In this document: in pieces, positions 42,601-54,744 of the stretch | Layout: every line of letters starts with the position of its first letter | Position numbering within the stretch: position 1 is the stretch's first letter | NCBI GenBank assembly: GCA_029204225.1 | Contig: CM055099.1 | Location: 64,043,614-64,107,613, forward strand | DNA: 64,000 nt | Origin: Diphasiastrum complanatum | Taxonomy: Eukaryota > Streptophyta > Lycopodiopsida > Lycopodiales > Lycopodiaceae | Reading direction: 5' to 3' | Notes under the pieces: model-generated | Seen by the model: the letters and a program-made list of their open reading frames with translations, nothing else | The model's database searches: none | What the model was told of the DNA's origin: nothing | Made by a program: the position numbers and the translations under genes

Positions 42601-45600
42601 CAGTGAGATACTTTCCCACCATTTTCAATAAATCTTGATCATTGTGTCAATATATGGGAAAATAGAACTGAAAATTTTCCAAAAAATTGTTTGTTAGAAT
42701 AATAAATGTAAATGATGTAGAAGCCATAGGTTACTATGACCCAAAAGGTCGAGATCTGTGTAACCATAGTCATTTATATTTTAGGCCCAAGTTAGTATGA
42801 AACTAACTTGTAGGGACTCATGGGTCCACTAGGGGCCTATACATGTGAATTAAGTACCTAACTTGTTATTTGGGGTACTTAATTATTATTTTATGTAACT
42901 TATGGTAGCTAGATAGCCATTAGTCAACTTATTGGACAGCCAACAGTCATGAAGGTAGATAGTCATCTTGGACTACTTATATGTAGCCATTCATTTGTAT
43001 GAGGCACACTTTTGTTAAGCAATCTACTGTTCATATTGGCTGTCCACAAGTTTCTACAAGAGGGTCATCTAACCATCTCTCTCTTCTCTTTGAGAATACT
43101 GTGTTAATGAATAGTCTTGATTCTGGATTCCTACATGGTATCAGAGCCATTTTTCAGAATTGATTGCTTGCTGGAGGGCACCCAATAGGCAGCCACATTT
43201 CTCCTCTTTTGGTTCATAAAAATCAGAATTTTTCTGATTTTTGTGGAGAGAGAATTGTCAGCTCCTTGTTTTTTGTGCAGGAAATTGCAGGGAAAAGCTT
43301 GGAACCTCCACTCATTTGGGAGCCAGCAGTAGGGCGCCCATGCTCAACTAGTTTTCATGTGATTGAAATCAGATTACATGCTTCAAATTTCAGATTTCCT
43401 TCTTGGAGGAGGGCGCCCATCTACCTTGAAAACAAATGTGTTTTTGACACATTTTTAGTGGCTAAAATTTTCTGATTTTGAGCCTGGAAGAAGGTCCTAC
43501 CATCTGCTCCATTAGCACATTGAGTGCACACCATTTTACCACAAAAGTTCTGGTTGTGGTTTTGGCTTCATTGGAAGCCTGCATATTAGTTAGTATTCTG
43601 TTATTTCAGCAGAATACAGCCACCTATATCTTCTTGTAAATGAGCTATTGCATGTGGTGTATTGCAATCTATAGTGCTCATTAATTCAGCTTTGATCTTG
43701 CTGATTTTTTAGTAGATTTTGGCCTAGAATCTGTTTTTCCCATCTGCTATTAGCTGAATTTTCAGAAATGGCTAAAGAATCTAAATCTATAGGTTCTTTG
43801 TTCAATGAAGATAGGTTGGATAGAACTAATTTCTCCTTGTGGTGCTACATGATCAAAAACCTCCTTATTGCTAAAGGTTTGTTTGAAGTTGTAAGTGGTG
43901 ATGAAGAGAGGCCACCTAGTTTGGCACCTACTACACCGTCAAGAGCTACTTCTTCAACATATGTGGAGGTGTCTTCCGAAGAACAAAAGAAGTGGGATCG
44001 ACGTGACGCACAAGCACATTAGGTCATAGCGCTATCCGTGAAGAGATCAATCCTACCTCACATTCGATCATGCAAGACTTCCAAGAGTGCTTGGGAAACT
44101 TGCCAAGATGTTCCAAGTAAAGAATACGGCGAAAGTGCTTTTTCTACGTAATCAACTCTCAACATTGAAGATGCAAGAGGGTACGCTTTCAAATTACTTA
44201 ATGAAGATCAAGGATCTTCATGAAGAGCTTCTTAGCATTGACGAAATTGTCGAGAACTCTCAATTTGTTTCAATTACTCTTAATTCACTTCCTCATTCCT
44301 ATCTTCCATTTGTGTCTACTTTAAGCATATCTCTTAGCGGACAGCAAATCTCCTTTGAAGAGCTTGTTGGCTTACTTCTCCAAGAAGAGCAAACAAGGAT
44401 TAATTTTGGTGAACAAGAAGATCAAGCCTTCTTCGCCAAAGGCAAAGGCAAGGGCAAGTGGAAAGGTAAGCCTTCTTTTTCCAAGGATCAAAAATCCAAG
44501 GAAGGCCAAGATCAAGGATCCAAAAAGAAGGGTAAGTGCCATTATTGTAAAGAGTTTGGGCACCAAATAAAGGAATGTAGGAAAAAGCTTACTAAGGATA
44601 AAGAGAAAGGTATTGATATAAATACAGCCATGATTTCATTAGAACATCAAAAATAAGATTCTTTCAATGGTGATTTTGCTTTGTCACTAACAATCTCATT
44701 TCTAATCAAAATGAGATTTCTACCACTTCTCGACTTGCTAGTTTTTCAGCAGAAAACAGCACTACTTCAGCTTTGCAGATTGCTATTTTTTCTTCCATTG
44801 ATTGGGTGATTGATAGCGGAGCTACACACCATATGACTCACCATCGAGACATCTTCACAAAGCTTATGAAAATCAAAGATGGAAGCAAGGTTCAAGGTGT
44901 TGACAACACCTCCTATCCAATTGAAGGCATTGGATCTATACCACTCATTCTTCCCAATGGAGAAGAAAAGTACATTCGAAATGTACTTTAAGTTCCTAAG
45001 ATTAAGAAAAATCTCATTTCGGTCTCTACAATCATGAATCATGGATTGATTGTAGAATTTAAACAAGACAAATGTCTTATAAAAGACCCAAAGAGATCAC
45101 TTTTAATTGTTGCTTCAGGAACATTGCGAGGAGGTTTGTTTTTGTTGAATATTTATGAACCTAAAGCTCTGACATCCTTTGGTCTTGTTGCTACTAATTC
45201 ACATGCATTGGAGTTGGCTAAACTATGGCATGCGAGATACGGGAACCTCAATTTTGGAAGTTTGAATATGTTGAAGAAATTCAACATGGTGGAAGGCATT
45301 CCAAATATGGAGCATCCCGAAGGACATTTATGTGAAGGATGCATACTTGGTAAGTTTCAACGGAAGCCTTTTCCTATTGATGGGACTATCAAAGTTGGTG
45401 ATAAGTTTGCCTTAATTCTTAGTGATGTATGTGGTCCAATGAGGACCGAATCCATTGGTAAATGCAAGTACTTCGTTACTTTTATTGATGATTTTTCAAG
45501 GTTTACATGGATCTTTCCTATGAAGGCAAAATCTGAAGTTTTTCAACGTTTCAAAGATTTTCTAGCTATGATAGGAAATCAATTTGGGCATACTTTGAAG

Positions 45601-48600
45601 ATATTACGTACCGACCGAGGAGGGGAATACATTAAAAGTACGTTCGGCACGTTTCGTCAAAGCAAAGGCATTCTACATCAAATGACTACACCTTACACAC
45701 CGCAACAAAATGGTGTTGCCGAGAGGAAAAATCGCACAATCATGGAGATGGCTCGTTGCATGCTTAAGGCAAAGGGCGTTCCCCACAAGTTTTGGGCTGA
45801 AGCGGTTATTACGGCGGCATACATTAGTAATCAGTGTCCGACTAAAGCCTTGAAGATTTTGACTCCTTATGAAGTTTGGTATGGTAAGAAGCCATCAGTT
45901 TCTCACTTTCGCACTTTTGGTTGCACGGCTTATGCGTTTATTCCCGATAAGCTAAGATCCAAACTAGATGATAAAGGAGTAAAATGCATTTTTATGGGCT
46001 ATAGTAGTGAAAGTAAAGGCTATAGATTGTTTCAGCCAACAGTCATGAAGGTAGATAGCCATCTTGGACTACTTATATGTAACCATTCATTTGTATGAGA
46101 CACACTTTTGTTAAGCAATCTACTGTTCATATTGGCTGTCCACAAGTTTCTACAAGAGGGTCATCTAACCATCTCTCTCTTCTCTTTGAGAATACTTTGC
46201 GTTAATGAATAGTCTTCATTCTGGATTCCTACATTGTTCAATCATAGTAGGGCTCAATTGTCCATCAAACAATGATAATGAAGAACTAAAGTGGATGTAA
46301 GGAGTGGCACATTAACTATGATGTTGTTATGATCAATACGTTGCATAGAAGGTGATGATTGTTCAGGTTGCCAAATAGAATTCATGTATTGCAGTGCGTG
46401 CTCACCTTGTGAGTTGCAATGATGTTTTGATTGTTGTGAATCTAGCTCATCATCTACTACAAAAACCACCACTGGTGTTGAATTCAATGGACTGGTACAG
46501 CTCATGATCTTTATATTGATCAGAATGGCTTTCATAATATCCCAAACGGTTTCCATATGAGTCACGTTGCTCATATTGACCTGAATTATTATCATTGTGC
46601 TCTTCATACTAATCTCCATAGTTAAAATATGATTGGTCCTCACAATCAACTTGACTATCAAATCCCAACTCATAATCAAGATCTGAATCCATTTTGTGAA
46701 TTGAAGGAAGATAAGATTTGAAATTTATATGAGAATTGTGGATTATAAGTCCACCAAGTTAAAGCTTATTCACAATGGAATTTAATGAGATGAGCTGTCG
46801 AAATGCTCTTCACCATTTTCCCAAAATTCCGAGTCCTTGAAGAATGAATCTATTGATATAAATGAAAAGTGTGGATTTTAGGAGCTTGGTTGAAAGTTAT
46901 TTTTGAGTCTTCTTAGCTGTTGGATATAATAAATGAGCTCAACTTGTAGATCACCACACAAAAAATAACTTTGCTTTTTACCACGTTGAAATCCGAACTC
47001 AAACCAAGAAATTATAGTGATGATAAGAAAATGACAAAAGCATGTAACTTAGAAAAGGGTACTAAAAAAATTTAAGTTACGATGACTAAAATACTGACGA
47101 CATGACAATATTCAGCTCATCGAACTGAACACTTTTCGTTTTTACAATATTCGATTCCGAGGTCAAATTAGAAAGTTATAGAGGTTTGAAGATAATAAGA
47201 AACTAAAATACAACTAACTTAGAAAATGGTGTCTCAAAAAAAATTTACAGAATTGTATAAAACTTGCAAGTCCACAAAACGTTGCGTAGATGCACAAAAA
47301 CGCGATTTTGAGGAGACGCGTTTCGAAAACCGCATTTCGAAAACCAAAATCGTACCAAAAAAAAACAAAAAAAAATTAGGAAAAATAGCTTATGGCTGAA
47401 AATTTTTTAGCGGATCAATCGTCAAACCAGCGTTTTGCCTCTCAGAAGTGCAGTAGCTGGGGCACAAACAAATCTTATTTTCAATAGCTATTTGGTTGTT
47501 ATTTGCTCTGGTTTTCAAAAAATGCTCAGCTGGTTCGGGGGGCGGTAGCCCCCCGGTAGGGGGTTTGGGGAGCAACGCCCCCCAATGGCAGGGTCTGAGG
47601 GCTCCGACGGTAAAGGCTCTTCATGATTTGGCCTTCCAACTCCCTGAGCGAAAACACACTTACTGGGACCATCTGTGATCGTAACGAACAGGCTAGAGGT
47701 TAGTTTTGAATTTTTATCCTTGACAGAACCCAACATGGATTAATGCACATGAACTGGACCATCCTGGACCCAAAACAGTCGGCAAACTACAAGTAATGAT
47801 GCTCTTAATTAGAGCTTTCATCTTGTACCCATATTGCCCAATAAAAAACCAAAAAAAATTAAAAATTAAAAACGTTTCTGAAATTTTCAAAAACGCGTTT
47901 CTGAACCGCATTTCTGACATGATTTTGAAACGCGTTTCAGAAACGCTGTGCATCTATGGAACGTTGTAGTGCTCATTATAATTTTGCAGGAACCGTGAAA
48001 ATTCAAAAAATTTAAGATAAAAAATTGTGTGATGGTCTTTTGGACAAACGATTGTAGTGCTCGTAAAAAAATAAAAACCCGTAAGAAATTTTAAAATTTG
48101 ACGATAAATTTTTTTTATAGTCACTTTTTCGGATCATTATGGTGCTCGTGAAGAATCTTAAAACCTTACAAAAAATTAGAAATTGTAAAAGAAAATTGTT
48201 TTGGGCATGCGGCCTAAGCGCTCACACAAACAATGACGTCAACGAGGGGGTGCACCAAGTAAGAACAACAAATGGGGTGGGGCACGAAGGCGCGAGGAGC
48301 AGCCCAAGTGAGAAAGATGAGGAAAGAAGAAAGGGGGGGGGGGGGTGTGCGGAAGGAACCTGAAACACCACTCACCCAAAGAGAGGGGGGGGGGGGGGGG
48401 GGGGGGGGGGGGAGAGATAAGCGTAAATATATAAAAAAATATGAAAAAATTAAAAACAACACGAAACACCTCGGCGCCACCATTTGGGTGAGCATTTCTT
48501 TTAAAATGGAAACTTCAAATTGAATAAATTGAAAAAAATATATCACAACAGATAAGAAAATTTAAGATTGAAGTTTTGAAGTGCTTCTCTCCCAAAGATG

Positions 48601-49613
48601 ATTTGAATTCCGCAAATTCTGACCCACTTACACTGAAATAACCATAACTTCCTCAATATTGATCCAAATGGAGAGAAATCGGTACCTCTGGAACGCTACC
48701 TACAAGATCTATTTGTACATAGCTTAACAGTCCAAAAGCTAGGCCAAAAAATCAACCAAAAATAAAGACAGATAGACTGCAAAATTTGTAGCCAACTAAA
48801 CTTGGAGGACTTTCACTAAATTGATCATAACTTGGTCAATATAGCTCCCAATCAAAAAAATTCCATACCTCCAAGAAACCAAAATCAAGGGCTACAAATA
48901 TAAAACAAGAAAATCAAACAAGAAACAGAAAATAATGGATCGAAAAGTGACCAAAAGCAATTTGAAAATTGAAAATTGAAAATTCAAGAAAACTAGAAAA
49001 AGAAAGTTACAAAAGCCAAGAAACCTCTAAATCTAATGATGTAAATTGGATCCAAAGACCCCATGGCACAGGTGCCATGGGGTCCAAGTATCGTACCAGG
49101 TTCCGTACCATGGCACACGTGCCGTGGTATGGCACCTGTTTTTTTTTTTTTGGTTTTTTATACCAAAAATGACTCAAAAAAATAAATAAAGGTGTCGTGG
49201 AACTTTTCCACGACACCTACGGAACCCGTGTCGTGGTATGGCACTTGGAACTTTGATTGGATCTTATGCTCTGATACCACAAATGTCATGTGCCAAACCA
49301 TAGTTGCAGCGAAACGCATTTCGCGAACCGCAATTCTCCGAAACGCGCTTTTGAAGCCGAAACGTTTGTTTTTTTTTTTTTGGAAAAAATAGCTTATGGC
49401 TGAAATTTTTTTAGGGGAGCAATTGTCAAACCAGCGTTTTGTCTCCCAAAAGTGCAGTAGATAGGGCACAAACAGATCAAGCAAAAAGCGAGGTACAATT
49501 GCTCTACAGTTCTTTGTCTCTGTCCCACAGAAATCATCTGTGATCGTAAGGAACATGCTAGAGCATTAATCAGCATGGTTCGTTGTGGTTTTTGTTCAGT
49601 TTGTTGTGATCTA

Positions 49614-49644
<31 letters not shown>

Positions 49645-52600
49645 ATCCTATTATGAACACGTTGGGGCATTCTCATTTTTTTATTGACTTTTTATACTAA
49701 AAGGAGCTAGGGTAAACATGGGAGTTAATGCATGTAAACTCGACCATCATGTACCCGAAACATTCGGCAAACTACACAGAAATTATGCTCTTAATTAGAG
49801 CTTTCATCTGATACCCATATTGCCCCAAAAAAATCCAAAAAAAAACACATTTTTGAGCACTTGTACTAAAAACCCGAAACGCGTTTCTAGACCATATTTC
49901 GGAATCAAAATGCAACTATGTGCCAAACCCAATCAAATAGCAATAGTAATGAAACTAAAGTCACAATCATGAGAAGAACAAAACATTCATGTTAATATAA
50001 CCATCAAAAACAAATCACAAATAGAGCTCCATGGAATCATCAATAGAATTGAAATTTGAGGCCGAAAATTGGATATAGTTGCTAGTCCCTTCCAAGTCGA
50101 AGGTGCTACACACAGGAAAGTGTGCCAAAATATCTCCTAGGTATCGTGGACCACCATTAAGAAAGTTAGCCGAGTAGCTTACAAGCTACAGCTACCTTTG
50201 GGATGCAAGTTGATGCAAGCTGCATCCAGCGTTTCATGTTAGAAAACTCAAGAGATCTTTGCACGATGGTGACAACCTAGTTGGAGCTCTTATGTCTCTA
50301 AAAGGAAAAGACGCTATAGATTATGGACCAACGAAACTGTTAGATCATAAAGAGCGACAATTGTGAAATCATCTCCTCCAAGAGTATCTAGTGACTTGGA
50401 AAGGGCATCCATTGTCAGATGCTACTATCCCTTATGATACTATTCAACCATGATGTTAACTATCGTTCCACTTCAACAACATTATCAACCTACACGATTG
50501 ACAATATCTTTAGTATACTTAGTAACTCTATTATGGTAATCTCCAACCATGAACATATTCATGATTTATTTCTCATTCTTGGTTTATACAACACATATTT
50601 GTTTGCAACAACATTTTCATCAAACCAATATATTGTGTTGCTCATCACAATGCCTTCTTTTGCCTTTTTGGCATTATTGATCCATCCACATACTTTGACA
50701 ACGTTTTAGCAAGTATTATTGGATATAAAGTTTCATTTCATCTTGAGGTGGCTCACACTTTGGCAATATACACTTTTCAACTACTCCTTCAGCATATGGG
50801 TTACCAATGCAACCACAACTGATCTAGAGCTAAGCTATGAAAGCATCACATAAGCAAGACTTTACCCTAGCTAAGCTATGAAAGCATCACATAAGCAAGA
50901 CTTAACCCTAAAAAGCAAGAAAGAGAGAGATTAAGGAGGACTAAAGAGAGAGATCAATATCATCAGCTAAATAACAAATGACACGAATTCCCTACTTACG
51001 GAAGCTTCCAGTGGCAAGGGCCCGTAATATGTCCAAATGTCCAAATAATAAATAATAAGGCCCAAGGCCAACCATAAAGTCTAGGTGTCAATAATGAATA
51101 AAAAAGGACCCAAGGCCTGCTTATGCATAAAGTAAAGTAAATGTGAATGGACATGGCGAATGTAATGAGCCGAGTTCATAACTATATGCATTTTTTGTGC
51201 TTGCTATAAAAGATCAAAGGCATCTTTAGCAACTACATTTTTGTAGTCTTATACTTTGTGGCATTTACATTAGCTTTACATTTTTAGCATTGATATTTTA
51301 GTTTTTTCGTTCAATGCCAAACATTGAGTGCAATGTTTTTGTTAGTTGGAAAGTTGTTCAATAGGAATAATGATATCGAGCCAATGACCAAGTGCTAGGA
51401 TGCAAACCTTCTTCAAACCTACTAATGCTAATCGAAAGGTTCCCTTAAGGGCCTCCAAAATAGTATTAAGTTTCATTACTAGCAAGCATTCCATAAATTT
51501 TTTTTTTTCCTCAAGTCATTTGCTGGAGGATCTAATGCATTCTTCTATAGGGAGTATGTGTCGCTATGTAACTACTCTCATTGGTAGCTACTGGTGTTCA
51601 TAATATACACTTAGTTGGAGATCTCTATGTGATGCATCATCTATTGCCTATTCTTGCTTATGTGATGCGCAATGCTTGTAGAATAGATGATAAAGCAGTA
51701 ACTGCTGGAGTGAGTAGAAATTCAACTCGCTCACAAGAAAAGGAGTGATTTCATATCAAATCCAGATTCTAAATCTTGCCGTTAGTCAAATATTTCTGAT
51801 AAAAATTCAGTCTAGCTTCAATTCTTTACTAATAACACCAAAACTCATAAACAAGTCTGCTAAGCTGATTCACTCCTAACATTTTTTGTCTCTAGCTATA
51901 TGAAATGATGTAGAGTTTAGTTGACTAAAACCTACAAAAAAATATTTGCGATAGCTAAACAAAACAAGTTACATCATTCTGAAGTTTCTGAATTGTAAAA
52001 TTGACACATCCTCTAGCTACTTGACTGTCTATTCGTTTGACCGTACCTGTCGTCTAGAGACTTTATTGGCACGTCCTTCTTTACATAAGTCAATGTCCAC
52101 AACATTATCTTGAGTAAACCTTCCAATCGTCACCTGTATGAATGAAAATTGCTTGCCAAAAAGTTAATCGCTTACATGCATCATGTCTCATGTATTCAAA
52201 CTTCAACCGGACAACAACTTGCTATGGAAGATCAAGATGAATAAAGAGCATTCAGACGAATCACCTCATTTTCTGTAATGAAGTATCTTAGATGATGTCC
52301 ATACAAAATTGCAATGGCTCCCTGTAACATGAGGGTCCTTTGCATAGCAGAATTTGCACCTTGCTCAAGCCTTATCAAAGTTCTACGATGATTTTTGTAA
52401 GTACGTCTTGACTCTGTACCAGAAAGGAAAAACATAAAGTCAGTCAACTAAGTAAACAACAAGTTTGTATGTCCTATTGATTCTCCGAATATATGAACTG
52501 CAGAGAACATGAAACACTTATAAACAAAGAAATCTTCAAAGTGGAATTTTGGATTTTCAGAGGTTTTCCAAATTATAACATGACAGTATTAATCCATTCA

Positions 52601-54694
52601 CAATGGCCAATAACTCCTACATTTAAGTAGATTTTTACTGTTGCCAAAGGAGAACTCAGACTCACACAGTGAAGCGAATTTCTCATGTTTGAGCTATTCA
52701 TTTACATGCTCTACATTTGGTACCATATATGAACACACATCACATACATAACACCACATCAAAGCTATACATAATAAAATGCTGATAATAGTGATCTACT
52801 ACAAACAAGACTCTAGAACCAACTTGACACTTGCAAGTCCTAGAAAAGAGGAGAACTAAGCATTTCCATCAAGGATAATTGTAAGCAGCATAATTATAAG
52901 TTGTAGAAGTTAAAATGCTAGTAGAGCTTCTGCTTATACTAGTCTAGAGACCGCAACCTTCCAAAAAGCTTCTCTTAAGGTTAGGGCATAAGTCGCATCA
53001 AAACGGTGTTCTAGGTCCTTGCCGTTTTAGGATGTGATGCTCATAGATATCTGCGCAATGTATATAAGATCATTGTGGTTGAAAGAGACGTTCCGACCCA
53101 GTACATTCCGGAACGTACTGTACGTTCCAGCCCAAATGGGTCAGAATGGGTTTCTAAGGTTCTAGGAGAGGTTCCCAAAAGATCATTCACATTCGCGGTG
53201 TATTTAGGATACATCGAATTGAGAAATCAAAGATCTATCCAATCATGATGGGATAGTAACCGACACTACAACACAGGCAATCTTTAACCAAAGTCCACCC
53301 ACAAAATCCTACACTATCAACTTAATAATGGACAGAGCCAACCAAATGCTACAGCGTTCCTACTCACTTTGTCGGTGCAAAAGAGTAGCAATAGGTCACA
53401 TGCACAAACCCTAAAGATTAACTAAGCAACACACTCAATAAATCAAGAATACCGAACACTCTAGTGGTCTGAAACCCTTCACGTCAAATTGTGGTCACAA
53501 AGGAAAATGAACCATTGCAAAAATGCACGCATTAAAGTTAATGTTGCAGAATGTTGTATGGCATACCACAGAAATGCAAATGCTGGAATAGCACAAATTA
53601 GGACCAACCATGGCAAATAAAGGCATCAAGATGTGCATCATGCCTGCAGACTACCAAAAAAACAGAAATGTTGCAGACAGAAGATGTCATCGGTCGTATA
53701 GGTCGTATAGACCCCCATAAGAATAACAGTAGTCCCATCAAGGCAGAATAGTACCATAAGGGATCTGATGTAAGACCCAAAATAATTTGCCAAAACAAAT
53801 GTAATACAAGGAAGTGCATTGTGATCATGGATAATGGTAGGGACCAGAATTGCCTGAAGCACCTGACATGTTGAAGGCTTGGGCTAACATATATCCAAGG
53901 GAAACATATAAACTCAAGTGCAATAGTGTGGACACAGAATATCATGTCATGAAGCCCTCCAAAGACATCCATCATGGCCCAACTATTCAAGTGGAACAAA
54001 GCTGCCAGCTTAAGGAGTAGAGGATTCCCCAGTATATATACAAACGAACTGTACAACTTAGACATGCCATTGCGTAACAATAGGGAATAGGCTTGCAGAT
54101 ATATGGCCTATGAATATTGCAGACTTAGTGATAGCCAAGTCAAGATAACTGAATGGAACATCGGCCAGACACGAACAGCAAACCTGGTGTGTAGAAGAAA
54201 CTGTAAAACTCTCAAACGTATAGTGTCATGGACTTTGACGACCATACAAGCATGGAAGTAGACCCTTGAATGGCATGACAGAATAATCAAATATAGCCTA
54301 GATTCTTGATAAGGAGGCATCTTTGAATAATATTGCTAACTGGGATTCTTTATGGTGCTTATGGGCATTCCAAAGAAAAGAAACAACATGTGTCTAATGC
54401 TTCAAGCGTGGAGTAAGAATGTCGCCTCCAAATACTAACAGCGGGACTCTGAAAATGGAGAACCTTGCTGCCACATATCAATGGAGGAACACTATTACCA
54501 ATTACCAACAAAAAGACGCTCGCATTGTGTGCCCCATACCATGCTCCGAGCACTTTCGGTTACTAGGAGAGTTTGCCCTTAGAGGTCCCATACTGCACAA
54601 AGTCAGCACCCACAGAGACGTCATCAGCGTCCATCCTCTACTGAAGTACCTCGTATTACAGACTGGTGTTTGAATGTGTGAGCTTTGGGTGGGT

Positions 54695-54744
<50 letters not shown>

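Larger units (their letters stand above)
42692..46233 (+). mobile_element. Ty1/copia element 2, internally deleted, with exact 5-bp target duplication
   Basis: The 5' LTR is 42692-43135 and the primer site TGGTATCAGAGCC is 43136-43148. Gag, protease and integrase follow. The element then jumps from the integrase C-terminus into the middle of the 3' LTR (46033-46233). TTGTT flanks it at 42687-42691 and 46234-46238. RT, RNase H, the purine tract and the first ~243 bp of the 3' LTR are missing. The remaining LTR pair differs at about six positions in 200, so the insertion is fairly recent. Confidence 0.95.
40097..50056 (-). mobile_element. Non-autonomous gag-only LTR retrotransposon, host of nested insertions
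   Basis: Minus-strand element. The 3' LTR is at 40097-40599 and the purine tract GAAGTAGGAGGAG at 40600-40612. The internal gag-like region occupies 40613-42691 and 46239-49267, and the primer site is at 49268-49279. The partial 5' LTR starts at 49284. Removing the copia element at 42692-46233 joins a gag frame across the TTGTT duplication: upstream YESHSDQYKDHELYQS and LFDGQLSPTMIEQ, downstream KYLTGPTLIWWHYW and VEEYYLQF. I found no reverse transcriptase or integrase in the internal region. About 1.4 kb of younger hAT insertions lie near its 5' end. Confidence 0.78.

Noticed and set aside
53598..54080. 160-codon hydrophobic minus-strand ORF in intron 4 of gene 2
   Set aside because: Membrane-like composition but no recognised family, no splice context, and on the same strand inside a gene intron. 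Long open frames can arise by chance there.
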